A stretch of DNA of 64,000 nucleotides from Chitinophagaceae bacterium (GCA_016710745.1 JADJVB010000012.1:1-64000), one strand, 5' to 3'. Positions 25,637 through 34,925 are shown, counted from the stretch's first letter. A program made the numbers and translations. The notes: generated from the sequence alone by a model not told the origin.

Positions 25637-27307
25637 ATGATGAATCATTCGTTCGATATCTGGAAAATGCTGGCCGGCGTTGCTTTCTTTTTGCTGGCTA
25701 TGAATATTATGGAAAATACCCTGCGTCAATTGGCCGGCAGGAAATTCAAACTATTTTTAAAAAAACAAACCAATAGTAAAATAAAAGCTATAGGAGGTGC
25801 TGCAGCGGTAACCGGTGTGCTGCAAAGCAGTTCCATTGTTAACCTGCTGGTTTTAAGTATGGTTGGTGCACACATACTGCAAATGGAGAATGCGCTGGCG
25901 CTCACGTTGGGCGCCAATGTTGGTACTACGTTAACCGGTTGGTTATTTGCCACGGTTGGCTTTAATTTCAATATTGAACTTTTTGTTTTGCCGGTAGTTG
26001 GTATCACCGGCATTTTTATGGCATTTATAAACAGGGAAAGCAAATGGTTTTTGTGGTTAAAATTTGTGTTCAGTCTGGCCTTTCTTTTTGTTGCCCTGGG
26101 TTTTATAAAAAACGGAATGGACGCATTCGTCAAGGAAACCGACCTCTCGTTTTTTAATCAATACCCGGTAATCGTATTTCTCATCGCCGGATTTTTAATA
26201 ACCACCATCATCCAGTCCAGTTCTGCCACCGTTGCCATTGCGTTAAGCGCCTTGTACACAAGTGCCATTTCGCTATATGCTGCTACCGCAATCGTACTCG
26301 GTTCTGAAATCGGTACAACGATAAAATTATTTCTGGCATCGGCCGATGGTATGGCGGCGAAAAAAAGAGTGGCCCTGGGAAATTTTATTTTTAACGTGGT
26401 TACCGTAGTTGTGGTGTTTATCTTCCTTCAACCCGTAAACCGGTTAATTACCGATGGATTGCAGGTAAAAAACAACCTTATCGCCCTGGCGTTTTTCCAA
26501 ACCTTTGTAAACGGGCTTTCTGTAATTTTATTTTTCCCGCTTTTGAGAATAACAAGCAGGTTCCTGCTCAAGAGGTTCCCCGAGAAAGAGGAAGAAAGCT
26601 TTTATATCAGCAAGGTACCCGTACAGGACACCGAGTTGTCTTTGGAGGCACTGGAAAACGAAACCAGACTGTTTATCCGCCTGGTTATTAATTACAGCCT
26701 GGCTTCCTTTCATCTGCTGAAAGAAGATAAGACTCATCAAGAGGCACATCGCAATTTTTACGGTAAAACCGTTGCGGAAAAATATGATTATATAAAACAA
26801 TTGTATGGCGAAATGCATGGCTTTTATTTAAAAATTCAGCAAATATCATCACGCAAAGATTCTAATGAAAGACTGAATCACCTGGTTTCGGCGATACGGA
26901 ATAATATGTATGCGGCAAAAAATATCAGGGACACACAACTGGATATTGAACAGATACGTAATTCATCCAATGATACGAAATATGGATTCTATCTGCAATC
27001 AAAGGAGCGTGTGTTGGAATTTTACCAACAGGTTCAGGTATTGATCAATAATAGGGCCGGCGAAGTAAACGTGGAAGAGTTGACCGCTGTTTACCGCAGT
27101 GTAACCACCGGGTATTCGGAAACCTTACAATCGTTATACCGGGAAAATATTGTACAGCATATCAGCGAGACCGAGATCTCCACGCTGGTTAATTTTAACC
27201 GCCAGTTGTTCTCCTCTTTCAAATCAATATGGTTTGGCATGAAGGATTACCTGCTTTCTGCCCGGGAGGCAGAACATTTTGATACCTTGCCGGGATTTAT
27301 CAGGTAG
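25637..27307 (+). CDS. Na/Pi cotransporter family protein with PhoU-like domain
   Basis: 556 residues. The paired repeats GVLQSSSIVNLLVL (about 54-67) and TTIIQSSSATVAIAL (about 190-204) are the QSSS motifs of the NptA/SLC34 family; eight or so transmembrane helices span residues 8-315. The C-terminal 220 residues are helical and hydrophilic, as in PhoU-fused members. It should couple phosphate entry (or exit) to Na+ at the inner membrane, with the PhoU part regulating flux. A strong terminator follows. Confidence 0.88.
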   Translation: MMNHSFDIWKMLAGVAFFLLAMNIMENTLRQLAGRKFKLFLKKQTNSKIKAIGGAAAVTGVLQSSSIVNLLVLSMVGAHILQMENALALTLGANVGTTLTGWLFATVGFNFNIELFVLPVVGITGIFMAFINRESKWFLWLKFVFSLAFLFVALGFIKNGMDAFVKETDLSFFNQYPVIVFLIAGFLITTIIQSSSATVAIALSALYTSAISLYAATAIVLGSEIGTTIKLFLASADGMAAKKRVALGNFIFNVVTVVVVFIFLQPVNRLITDGLQVKNNLIALAFFQTFVNGLSVILFFPLLRITSRFLLKRFPEKEEESFYISKVPVQDTELSLEALENETRLFIRLVINYSLASFHLLKEDKTHQEAHRNFYGKTVAEKYDYIKQLYGEMHGFYLKIQQISSRKDSNERLNHLVSAIRNNMYAAKNIRDTQLDIEQIRNSSNDTKYGFYLQSKERVLEFYQQVQVLINNRAGEVNVEELTAVYRSVTTGYSETLQSLYRENIVQHISETEISTLVNFNRQLFSSFKSIWFGMKDYLLSAREAEHFDTLPGFIR

Positions 27308-27336
27308 TGTTGGTTAACCTTCCATCCAGTTTAATA

Positions 27337-27373
27337 AAAAAGCTGAACATCCGGGCAGATGTTCAGCTTTTTT
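27337..27373. terminator. Bidirectional intrinsic terminator
   Basis: GCTGAACATC (27342-27351) pairs with GATGTTCAGC (27358-27367) around a six-base loop, extended by AAAAA/TTTTT pairs and flanked by T tracts in both directions. It ends the Na/Pi transporter message and could serve the convergent lipoprotein operon. Confidence 0.85.
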
Positions 27374-27424
27374 ATTGGGGTTTATGCACCCATCGCTATT
27401 TGTTTGATTTAGGGTTTTGATTTA

Positions 27425-27889
27425 TTAAAACGTGCTTGTGGTCCAGATCACTTTGCTGCCGGGTTTTTTTGCCAGGGCAACATCCTCTTCTGTTATAAAA
27501 ACCTTGGTAGGCTTAAATACAGAGGTTGCTTCAAAAGAAGCTTTTGACTTATCAGTCAACCAGCCCGTGTTGCTGTTTATCTGGCCCAGGTTGGCTGCCT
27601 TTTGTCCATCGGCATTCATCCAAACGATATAGGCTTTTTTGGTGGCTGGATCAATGCCTTTTACCGCTTCCAGTTCTCTTAGATTGATCTGGATAACGTA
27701 ATTGCTGTTTGCATCTCTTTTGATCTGCACCTGGCCTTTATTTTCTGCAGCGATTGTTTCTGCCGGTGTTTCTGTTTTAGCTACAGCGGCGGTTTTCTTT
27801 GCACATGACGTGTAAGCGAATATCAACGTAGCAGCAAAGATTCCCAGAAAAATATTTTTTACAGGAATGATCAGATTCATTTTTTTCAT
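27425..27889 (-). CDS. Putative lipoprotein, tandem paralogue A
   Basis: 154 residues with a signal ending FAYTSC (lipobox Cys29), a linker rich in Thr/Ala/Glu, and a globular domain: QVQIKRDANSNYVIQINLRE, AYIVWMNADGQKAANLGQIN, and VFITEEDVALAKKPGSKVIW. The next gene is a clear paralogue (same K-V-K-x-D-x-N-x-N-Y-x-I, VVW, NLGRINS, VFITAED). The VVWLE/NLGRI pattern recalls C-terminal anti-sigma-K (RskA) domains, but no membrane anchor besides the lipid is present; I treat the function as unknown. Confidence 0.65.
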   Translation of the reverse strand: MKKMNLIIPVKNIFLGIFAATLIFAYTSCAKKTAAVAKTETPAETIAAENKGQVQIKRDANSNYVIQINLRELEAVKGIDPATKKAYIVWMNADGQKAANLGQINSNTGWLTDKSKASFEATSVFKPTKVFITEEDVALAKKPGSKVIWTTSTF

Positions 27890-27908
27890 TTTTATTTATT
27901 TTTGTTTT

Positions 27909-28352
27909 TTAAAAATTATTTGTTGTTAAAATCAGATGTGTACCCGGGTATTGCACACCGGCTTCATCTTCGGCTGTAATGAATATTTTAATTGGTTTTA
28001 TTGACGAAACAGTTTCAAAATCTGCTTTTAATTTTTTCGATAAGAAGCTTGAAGAACTGTTGATCCTCCCCAGATTATTAATGTTATGTCCTTCCGACTC
28101 AAGCCACACAACATAAACCTGTTTCGCCGGTTCTAACCTTTTGGCTTCCGCTAAGCCTGATATTTTTATCTTGATCTGGTAATTGTTATTGCCGTCTTTC
28201 TTCACCTTCACATCACCTCGTGCTGCCGGAACAACAGATGAAGTTTGAAAACTGGCTTTGCTGGCACAGGAGAAGGCTGTGAATATCAGAACTGCTGCCA
28301 GCATGCTGAACAGGTTCATTTTTAAGGACCTCGCTGCTTTTGTTTGTTTCAT
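27909..28352 (-). CDS. Putative lipoprotein, tandem paralogue B
   Basis: 147 residues, signal with lipobox FSC (Cys29), then DVKVKKDGNNNYQIKIKISG, VYVVWLESEGHNINNLGRIN and IKIFITAEDEAGVQYPG. It shares the same domain with the protein encoded 19 bases downstream, so the pair arose by tandem duplication and is co-transcribed. No known function. An internal ATG at codon 12 (MNLFSML) is an equally plausible start that still gives a lipoprotein signal. Confidence 0.65.
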   Translation of the reverse strand: MKQTKAARSLKMNLFSMLAAVLIFTAFSCASKASFQTSSVVPAARGDVKVKKDGNNNYQIKIKISGLAEAKRLEPAKQVYVVWLESEGHNINNLGRINSSSSFLSKKLKADFETVSSIKPIKIFITAEDEAGVQYPGTHLILTTNNF

Positions 28353-28622
28353 TTTTTGTTATAAAGGTCGCTGGTTTACGTTGCCAAAGCATTACACAAT
28401 TATGAATATCTGTTACAGCATTCACAGGTTATATAATAAAAGCGGATATTACAAAACGAGTGCCAAAAGTGGGAATGATATAAATAAAAGAAGAAATCCT
28501 GTAACAGTCCGTAAAATAAAAACAATCATCTTTGGTATGGAATGCGAAACTAAAATATCCGTTGGCCTCTGGGCTGTTTTAGTAAACAGCAAGTAAAAAA
28601 ATCTAATCAAAAAAAATAAATT

Positions 28623-28985
28623 ATGAAAAAAGTATCGTTTAAATCAGCCCTGTTAGCTGCCTTTTTTATCATGGCATACGCTTCGGCATCGGCACAGATA
28701 TACGTGCAAATAAGGCCACCGGTTCCTGTTATTGTGATGCCGCCGCAACCCAGTCCGGTACATGTTTGGGTGAACGAAGAATGGGAGCCGAGTGGTGGTT
28801 CTTACCGTTATTCGGGAGGTCACTGGGCGCCGCCACCACAGCCTGGTTATTACCACCGGAACGGTTACTGGGTGCGCAGCGGTAAGGGACAAAAATGGGT
28901 GCAGGGGAGATGGTACAAAAAGCAGCCGGGTAATAATCGTGAACATAAAGGACATTATAAAAGCAAACACAAAGGCAAACATTAA
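28623..28985 (+). CDS. Secreted basic protein with W-x-G-x-W type repeats
   Basis: 120 residues: signal peptide to ASASA (about residue 23), a Pro-rich stretch (PPVPVIVMPPQPSPVHVW), then aromatic repeats of the YxWGxW kind (GGHWAPPPQPGYYHRNGYWV, KWVQGRWYKK) and a Lys/His-rich tail (HKGHYKSKHKGKH). It should be exported; the positively charged tail may bind the envelope or nucleic acid. Homologues are common but of unknown function. A strong terminator follows. Confidence 0.7.
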   Translation: MKKVSFKSALLAAFFIMAYASASAQIYVQIRPPVPVIVMPPQPSPVHVWVNEEWEPSGGSYRYSGGHWAPPPQPGYYHRNGYWVRSGKGQKWVQGRWYKKQPGNNREHKGHYKSKHKGKH

Positions 28986-29010
28986 TTGATTTCATGTGTA
29001 GTTTAGTTTA

Positions 29011-29042
29011 TCCCTCATTGGCAGCAATGAGGGATTTTTATT
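29011..29042 (+). terminator. Intrinsic terminator after the secreted basic protein
   Basis: TCCCTCATTG (29011-29020) and CAATGAGGGA (29025-29034) make a perfect 10-bp stem with a four-base loop, followed by TTTTTATTT. A very good rho-independent terminator. Confidence 0.9.
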
Positions 29043-29093
29043 TACAGATAGCTTAACAAACAGGTTGTTTTTTTTAGAATATAGAGAATCTTT

Positions 29094-29101
29094 TAGATTT
29101 G
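29094..29101 (+). promoter_or_regulatory. -7 promoter element TAGATTTG
   Basis: A perfect TAnnTTTG octamer 97 bases before the GTG start of the DUF2236 gene. There is no TGA-N6-TCA box at either standard spacing, so this promoter is outside the proposed regulon. Confidence 0.45.
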
Positions 29102-29197
29102 GTAGCCGGGTAAAAAACGTATTCTGACCGATGACCAATGACAATTGGCTAATTTTACAGTATTCATTTAGTCAACTTCAAATTATCGAATTAATAC

Positions 29198-29971
29198 GTG
29201 GAAAAAGAAATTCAATATTTTGTTGATAAAAACTCTGTAGTTAGAGAAATATGGGGCAAATCAGATACCATACTTTTTATTTTTGCAGGTGCATCTGCCG
29301 AGTTTGCATTAAACAAGGCAGTTGACTGGCTATATTTTACTGGTAAGCTGCCGGCCGATCCCCTGGGCAGGTTATTTTCAACAGTTAGCTATGCCAGGCA
29401 AATCGTTTTTTCCGAATTGAATGAAGCAAACAAAGCCATTGATAAAATAACGGCCATCCATACGGCTGTTGAAAAAAGCCGAAATGCAAAAATTCCGGAT
29501 TGGGCCTATCGGGATGTATTGTATATGCTGATACATTATTCTATTACCTCTTTCGAATTGCTCGAAAGAAAATTGTGTCCTGCGGAGAAAGAAGACTTGT
29601 ATGATGTGTTTTTTAGAATGGGGCAACGTATGCATGTACCCGAACTGCCGGTAAATTATACGTTATGGTTGGTAAATCATCAGGAACAATTGGAGGCCGA
29701 CCTGTTGAAATCGGATTTCACGATAGACCTGTACAAGCAATACCGCAAACACCTCGGTAGCTTTCGTTACCGGCTTTTGCTCGAATCGCAAAAGTTGGTA
29801 GTGCCCGTACAGGTCAATAAACGATTGGGGTTTAAGGGTGTAAACTGGTTGACGTTCTTTGTGCCGGTTTATAAATTTTCCCGTAGATTAAAACTCGACG
29901 GATTATTTAAATCCATTATCCTTCCTGCCAATTACAGGGCCCAAATAAAAGCACTCGATATTAAATTGTAA
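29198..29971 (+). CDS. Oxygenase MpaB/rubber oxygenase-like protein (DUF2236)
   Basis: 257 residues, GTG start. The layout VVREIWGKSDTILFIFAGAS, DPLGRLFSTVSYARQIVF, the helix with ITAIHTAVEK, and the WVH-like segment YMLIHYSITSFELLER match DUF2236 proteins, which bind haem b in the latex-clearing Lcp and MpaB groups. The first conserved His of typical members (AHP) is replaced by AGA, so haem binding is uncertain. It stands alone between a terminator and pepD. No substrate can be proposed. Confidence 0.6.
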   Translation: MEKEIQYFVDKNSVVREIWGKSDTILFIFAGASAEFALNKAVDWLYFTGKLPADPLGRLFSTVSYARQIVFSELNEANKAIDKITAIHTAVEKSRNAKIPDWAYRDVLYMLIHYSITSFELLERKLCPAEKEDLYDVFFRMGQRMHVPELPVNYTLWLVNHQEQLEADLLKSDFTIDLYKQYRKHLGSFRYRLLLESQKLVVPVQVNKRLGFKGVNWLTFFVPVYKFSRRLKLDGLFKSIILPANYRAQIKALDIKL

Positions 29972-29991
29972 AATGAATCCAAAGATTCAGT

Positions 29992-29999
29992 TATTTTTG
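29992..29999 (+). promoter_or_regulatory. -7 promoter element of pepD
   Basis: TATTTTTG is a perfect TAnnTTTG octamer 31 bases before the pepD start. An inverted repeat TGAATC-CAAA-GATTCA lies just upstream but has the wrong spacing for the TGA-N6-TCA class. Confidence 0.45.
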
Positions 30000-30030
30000 A
30001 CTAAACTGTTCTTTACTATAAATATAAATT

Positions 30031-31491
30031 ATGAGCACCATTAACGAACTATCACCAACAGAGCTCTGGCAAAACTTTGCTACCCTGAATGCCATTCCAA
30101 GAGCATCTAAGAAAGAGGAGGCGGTCATTCAGTTTATGATGGACTTCGGAAAAAAACTCAGTCTGGAGACCATTCAGGATGAAGTGGGCAATGTCATCAT
30201 CAAAAAACCGGCAACACCGGGCATGGAAAACAAACAAACAGTTTGCCTGCAAAGTCACCTGGATATGGTGCATCAAAAAAATGCAGATACTGTTTTCGAT
30301 TTTGCCACAGAAGGGATCAATATGTTTGTAGAAGGTGATTGGCTGAAAGCAAAAGGTACTACACTCGGTGCCGATAATGGTATTGGCGTAGCGTCCATCA
30401 TGACGATACTGGCATCTAATTCCATTCCGCATCCGGCAATAGAGGCACTGTTTACCATTGATGAAGAAACGGGTATGACAGGGGCTTTGGGATTAAAAGG
30501 AGGCTTGTTAAATGCTGACATTCTGTTGAATTTAGATACCGAAGATGATGATGAATTAACCATCGGCTGCGCAGGGGGTATTGATGTGAGCGCCGGCGGA
30601 ACATATAAACCGGAGAAAGCGACTACGGGCAGCGTTGGTTTTCGGCTAACCGTAAAGGGGTTAACCGGCGGCCATTCGGGTATGGATATTTACAAGGGGA
30701 GGGGCAATGCCAATAAACTGATCAACCGGTTACTCTTACAGGCGACCGAGAAATTTGACCTGCGTATCAGTGTTATCGACGGCGGTGGATTAAGAAATGC
30801 CATTCCCAGGGAATCGTTTTCGGATTTTGTTATACCGGCGGGAGAAGCAGATCGTTTTATTTCTTTTGTACAGGAAGCAGAACAGGTTTTGAAAAATGAA
30901 TACCATAGCACGGATCCGAATTTACATATCGGGGTGGAAAAAACAGCAACGCTCGACATGGTACTGGAAGCGGCTTTCCAATACGTTTTATTAAGAACCA
31001 TTGCGGCATGTCCCAACGGTATTTACCGCATGAGTCCGGAAATAGACGGACTGGTACAAACCTCCAATAACCTGGCCAGGGTGCTGGTACAGGACGGCGA
31101 ATTTTCAATCCTTTGTTTAACCCGTAGTTCGGTCGACAGTGAAAAAATGGATCTGGCAAAAACTATCTGCTTTAATTTTGAAATGGCCGGTGCCAAGCCA
31201 TCATACGGTGGTTCATACCCGGGCTGGGCGCCTAAGCCGGATGCACCTATTGTAAAACTGATGAGCGATCTGTACGAAGAGCTTTTTAAAGCAAAAGCCA
31301 AAGTAAATGCGGTTCATGCGGGATTGGAATGTGGTATTTTAGGTACTAACTATCACGATATGCAGATGATCTCTTTTGGCCCCAATATCAAGGGGGCACA
31401 TTCGCCCGATGAGAAAGTGCAGATCAGCTCGGTTCAAAAATACTGGCCTTATTTACTGGAGACGTTAACGCGGATACCGGAAAAAAAATGA
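30031..31491 (+). CDS. pepD: Aminoacyl-histidine dipeptidase (M20, PepD)
   Basis: 486 residues. CLQSHLDMVHQK near residues 72-83 holds the first metal His/Asp (H-x-D), TTLGADNGIGVA the bridging Asp, TIDEETGMTGA the Glu-Glu pair, and NLDTEDDDEL the next ligand; HAGLECG near the C-terminus completes the M20C signature. A zinc dipeptidase that cleaves Xaa-His and other dipeptides in the cytosol. It has its own promoter and is followed after 28 bases by yhbP-like. Confidence 0.95.
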   Translation: MSTINELSPTELWQNFATLNAIPRASKKEEAVIQFMMDFGKKLSLETIQDEVGNVIIKKPATPGMENKQTVCLQSHLDMVHQKNADTVFDFATEGINMFVEGDWLKAKGTTLGADNGIGVASIMTILASNSIPHPAIEALFTIDEETGMTGALGLKGGLLNADILLNLDTEDDDELTIGCAGGIDVSAGGTYKPEKATTGSVGFRLTVKGLTGGHSGMDIYKGRGNANKLINRLLLQATEKFDLRISVIDGGGLRNAIPRESFSDFVIPAGEADRFISFVQEAEQVLKNEYHSTDPNLHIGVEKTATLDMVLEAAFQYVLLRTIAACPNGIYRMSPEIDGLVQTSNNLARVLVQDGEFSILCLTRSSVDSEKMDLAKTICFNFEMAGAKPSYGGSYPGWAPKPDAPIVKLMSDLYEELFKAKAKVNAVHAGLECGILGTNYHDMQMISFGPNIKGAHSPDEKVQISSVQKYWPYLLETLTRIPEKK

Positions 31492-31519
31492 TAATGGATC
31501 GTATTAACCTGGAAAGATA

Positions 31520-31969
31520 ATGGATGAAATAATTAAGCAATTCATCGGGGAACAGAACTGCGCCAGTATTTGTTGCGTTGACGAATCCAGGCAACCATAT
31601 TGTTTCAGTTGTTTTTATGCCTTCAATGCTGAGGTGGGATTATTATATTTTAAGTCTTCATCCAATTCGCGCCACGCGGCGCTGATGAAAATAAATCCGT
31701 TTGTAGCCGGTACCATACTACCCGACAAACTCAACAAAATGTCGATAAAAGGCGTCCAGTTAAAAGCCATTGTTTTAGATTCAAAACAGCAACCTGTTAT
31801 AAGAACTTTGGGGATATATCTTAAAAAATACCCTATGGCACTGGCCATGCCGGGTGAAATTTGGGTACTCCAGATCAATCATATAAAAATGACAGACAAT
31901 ACACTGGGATTTGGGAAGAAAATTGTCTGGGATAGAACTCAAGATCTACCCGAATTGATATCTGGTTGA
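31520..31969 (+). CDS. Pyridoxamine-phosphate-oxidase-fold protein (UPF0306/YhbP-like)
   Basis: 149 residues with the split-barrel FMN-binding fold: ASICCVDESRQPYCFSCFYA near 14-33, LLYFKSSSNSRHAALMKINP near 39-58, and GVQLKAIV. This matches YhbP. It may bind flavin, but the reaction is unknown. It probably forms a transcript with pepD and is convergent with tyrosine phenol-lyase, 16 bases apart. Confidence 0.75.
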   Translation: MDEIIKQFIGEQNCASICCVDESRQPYCFSCFYAFNAEVGLLYFKSSSNSRHAALMKINPFVAGTILPDKLNKMSIKGVQLKAIVLDSKQQPVIRTLGIYLKKYPMALAMPGEIWVLQINHIKMTDNTLGFGKKIVWDRTQDLPELISG

Positions 31970-31985
31970 TTGACCAATTTCTCTG

Positions 31986-33365
31986 TCACAATTTTTCAAA
32001 CCTCGCCTGGAAGAATCGTAAATACTTAGGTTCATAAACCATTTTCATGCCCTTTATCTTATTACGTCGTTCGTAAACATTAGCCGTTGACTCTGCAATC
32101 ACATCCATATGGGCCTGGGTATACACGCGGCGTGGAATGGTAAACCTTACGAGTTCCAGTTTAGGGAAATAGTTATCGCCATTGGCTTTCCTGCCGGCCG
32201 ATACAATTCCTCTTTCCATCGTTCTTACCCCGGCATCCAGGTATAGTTCGGCTGCCAATGTTTGTGCCGGAAAATTTCCCTGCGGGATATGGGGCAGAAA
32301 CTTTTTGGCATCTACAAAAATGCCATGGCCACCAATGGGTTTTACGATCGGTATATTATAATCCATCATTTTATTGCCCAGGTAGATCACCTGCCCAACC
32401 CTTGCCCTGATATGATCATCACTAACGCTTTCACCAATTCCTATGGCCATCGCTTCCATATCTCTTCCTGCCAGTCCGCCATAGGTATGCAGGCCCTCAT
32501 ATACCACAACCATGTTGCGGGCTTCTTCAAATACATCCCATTCATTCACAGCTAAAAATCCGCCAATATTAACCAACGCATCTTTCTTCGCGCTCATGGT
32601 ACAGCCATCGGTATAAGCATTTATTTCTTTTACAATTTCCTTTATCGATTTCTTATTATATCCTTTTTCTTTTTGTTGAATGAAGTAGGCATTTTCTGCC
32701 ACCCTCGTCATATCATGTATGATGCGGATCTTGTGTTTTTTGGTAAAGGCCCTGAGTTCTTTCAGGTTTGCCAGGCTGATCGGTTGTCCGCCAGCCATGT
32801 TCACACTGGTAGCAATACTGATATACGGAATTTTTGCAGCGCCGTATTTTTTTATCAGCTTATCCAGTTTAGCCAGATTAACATTTCCTTTAAAGGGAAA
32901 TTCATTTTCCGCATCATGTGCTTCGTCAATAATGATATCTTCAAATCTTCCGCCCGCGAGTTCCTGGTGTAAGCGGGTGGTGGTGAAATACATGTTGCCC
33001 GGGATGATATCTCCGTTTTTGATCAGGATCTTAGATAAGATATTTTCGGCTCCACGTCCCTGGTGGGTTGGTATCAGGTATTTGTAGCCGTAGGTTTCCT
33101 GTACAACTTTTTCCAGGTGATAGAAGTTTCTGCTGCCGGCATAGGCTTCATCGCCCATCATCATACCGGCCCATTGGCGGTCGCTCATGGCCGATGTGCC
33201 ACTATCGGTCAGCAGATCAATATACACATCGTCCGATTTTAATAAGAAGGTATTATAACCTGCTTCGCGTAAAGCTTTTTTTCTTTGTGGGGCTGTTGTC
33301 ATTTTTAACAGTTCCACCATTTTTATTTTGTAAGGTTCGGCCCAGCTTCTTTTTAGATTTTTCAT
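31986..33365 (-). CDS. tpl: Tyrosine phenol-lyase (beta-tyrosinase)
   Basis: 459 residues, PLP-dependent beta-eliminating lyase. LLTDSGTSAMSDRQWAGMMM, PTHQGRGAEN, and the PLP lysine in MSAKKDALVNIGG are shared with tryptophanase. What points to tyrosine phenol-lyase are MYFTTTRLHQE (Thr near the substrate ring), GVRTMERGIVSAGR (the Arg that binds the phenol hydroxyl) and the ending YLRFFQARFEKL. The reaction is L-tyrosine to phenol, pyruvate and ammonia. It lies 9 bases downstream of tryptophanase, so both are one operon. TPL and tryptophanase side by side would let the cell use two aromatic amino acids. Confidence 0.85.
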   Translation of the reverse strand: MKNLKRSWAEPYKIKMVELLKMTTAPQRKKALREAGYNTFLLKSDDVYIDLLTDSGTSAMSDRQWAGMMMGDEAYAGSRNFYHLEKVVQETYGYKYLIPTHQGRGAENILSKILIKNGDIIPGNMYFTTTRLHQELAGGRFEDIIIDEAHDAENEFPFKGNVNLAKLDKLIKKYGAAKIPYISIATSVNMAGGQPISLANLKELRAFTKKHKIRIIHDMTRVAENAYFIQQKEKGYNKKSIKEIVKEINAYTDGCTMSAKKDALVNIGGFLAVNEWDVFEEARNMVVVYEGLHTYGGLAGRDMEAMAIGIGESVSDDHIRARVGQVIYLGNKMMDYNIPIVKPIGGHGIFVDAKKFLPHIPQGNFPAQTLAAELYLDAGVRTMERGIVSAGRKANGDNYFPKLELVRFTIPRRVYTQAHMDVIAESTANVYERRNKIKGMKMVYEPKYLRFFQARFEKL

Positions 33366-33374
33366 TTTATCGAT

Positions 33375-34748
33375 TTAGTTATGAGGTTTTAGTTTTACTG
33401 TGAAATGCCTCAGTGCAGGAGCTTCTTCGGTGATGGTTAGTCCTTTTATCTGGTCACGTTTTTTATATACTTCAATGATCACTTCGGCCACATAATCAAT
33501 ATGGCTTTGTGTGTATACCCGCCTTGGAATCGCCAGGCGTACCAGTTCCAGCTGCGCCGGAATGAGTTTTCCGGCGGTGTCATATTTCCCAAACATGAGT
33601 GAACCAATTTCAACAGAACGAATGCCTCCTTCGAGGTACAAGGCTGCAGCCAAAGCCTGACCGGGGTACTGTTCAATGGGAATATGTGGCAAAAATTCAT
33701 CGGCGATCAGGTACACGGCATGCCCGCCTGCCGGTAGCATCACCGGTACCCCGGCATCAACTAATTTATTGCTGAGGTATTCGATACTGCGGATACGGTA
33801 CTGTAAATAGCTTTCGTCCATCACTTCAATAAGCCCGATGGCAATGGCTTCCAGGTCTCGGCCGGCCAGGCCACCATAGGTAGGAAAGCCTTCTGTCATG
33901 ATCAGCAGGTTGCGGCATTGCTGAGCCAGTGATTCGTTGCGCATCGCCAGGAATCCACCTATATTGGCGAAAGCATCTTTTTTAGCGCTCATGGTGCAGC
34001 CATCGGCATAACCAAAAAGTTCTTTAACGATTTCCGGAATGGTTTTGTCTGCGTATCCTGCTTCACGCAGTTTAATGAACCAGGCATTTTCGGCAAAGCG
34101 GCAGGCATCAATAAAAAGCGGAATGGTATTTTCGACACAGATCTTTTTTACTTCCCTGATATTTTGCATACTCACGGGCTGCCCGCCACCCGAATTGTTG
34201 GTGACCGTAAGTATAACCAGCGGAATATTTTCGGCTCCTTTTTCCTGGATGAATGCCTCCAATAAGCCGGTATCCATATTTCCCTTAAAAGGTGCCGGAA
34301 TACCAGGGTGTTTTCCTTCTTCACAAACCAGGTCGATACCTTCGGCGCCCGAAAATTCAATGTTGGCCCGGGTGGTATCAAACAGGGTATTGCTCAGTAT
34401 ATATTTTCCCCGTCCACCAAAAATGCTGAATAATATTTTTTCGGCGGCCCTTCCCTGGTGGGTTGGTATTACCAGTGGTAATCCAGTAATGTCCTGGATG
34501 GTTTTTTCAAATCGAAAAAAACTGGGACTGCCGGCATAGGATTCATCGCCCTGCATGATACCTGCCCACTGGTTACTGCTCATGGCGCTGGTGCCGCTGT
34601 CGGTGAGCAGGTCGATCAACACATCGGTGGAATGGATCAGGAACGGGTTATAAAATGCTGTTTCTAAGATGTTTTTTCTTTCTTCTTTGGTATTGAAGTA
34701 AATGGGTTCAACAGATTTTATCCGGAACGGTTCTATTATCGTATGCAT
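33375..34748 (-). CDS. tnaA: Tryptophanase
   Basis: 457 residues. Shared lyase motifs LLTDSGTSAMSSNQWAGIMQ and PTHQGRAAEKI with the PLP lysine in TMSAKKDAFANIGG. Unlike its neighbour it has GGIRSVEIGSLMFGK and ALRHFTVKLKPHN, which match TnaA. It converts tryptophan to indole, pyruvate and ammonia. First gene of a two-gene operon with TPL; a CRP/FNR-like box and perfect -7 element lie upstream, so induction under the same conditions as nos and Usp genes is likely. No TnaC-like leader peptide was recognised. Confidence 0.88.
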   Translation of the reverse strand: MHTIIEPFRIKSVEPIYFNTKEERKNILETAFYNPFLIHSTDVLIDLLTDSGTSAMSSNQWAGIMQGDESYAGSPSFFRFEKTIQDITGLPLVIPTHQGRAAEKILFSIFGGRGKYILSNTLFDTTRANIEFSGAEGIDLVCEEGKHPGIPAPFKGNMDTGLLEAFIQEKGAENIPLVILTVTNNSGGGQPVSMQNIREVKKICVENTIPLFIDACRFAENAWFIKLREAGYADKTIPEIVKELFGYADGCTMSAKKDAFANIGGFLAMRNESLAQQCRNLLIMTEGFPTYGGLAGRDLEAIAIGLIEVMDESYLQYRIRSIEYLSNKLVDAGVPVMLPAGGHAVYLIADEFLPHIPIEQYPGQALAAALYLEGGIRSVEIGSLMFGKYDTAGKLIPAQLELVRLAIPRRVYTQSHIDYVAEVIIEVYKKRDQIKGLTITEEAPALRHFTVKLKPHN

Positions 34749-34855
34749 ATCATAATTTAGGATGAGAGAAATCGTAAAAACGGGGTACTAACGCCTTGCG
34801 TTTTGGGAAAAATCAGGAGGGATGACTAATGATGTTTTTCCAGAGTTGCATGGTG

Positions 34856-34898
34856 CAAAGGTAGATTCATCGAATGGGGATTTGTATGACCTTCGTCA
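34856..34898 (-). promoter_or_regulatory. CRP/FNR-like box and -7 element of tnaA-tpl
   Basis: TGACCTTCGTCA at 34887-34898 and a perfect minus-strand -7 TACCTTTG at 34856-34863; spacing 36.5. The leader to the tnaA start is about 100 bases, long for this genome, and may hold further control. Confidence 0.6.
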
Positions 34899-34925
34899 TG
34901 TTGAAAAATGATAGAACCATCTATG

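Noticed and set aside
29967..29996. Inverted repeat TGAATC-CAAA-GATTCA before pepD as a regulon site
   Set aside because: Arms and spacer differ from TGA-N6-TCA, and it is not at either standard distance from the pepD -7 element.
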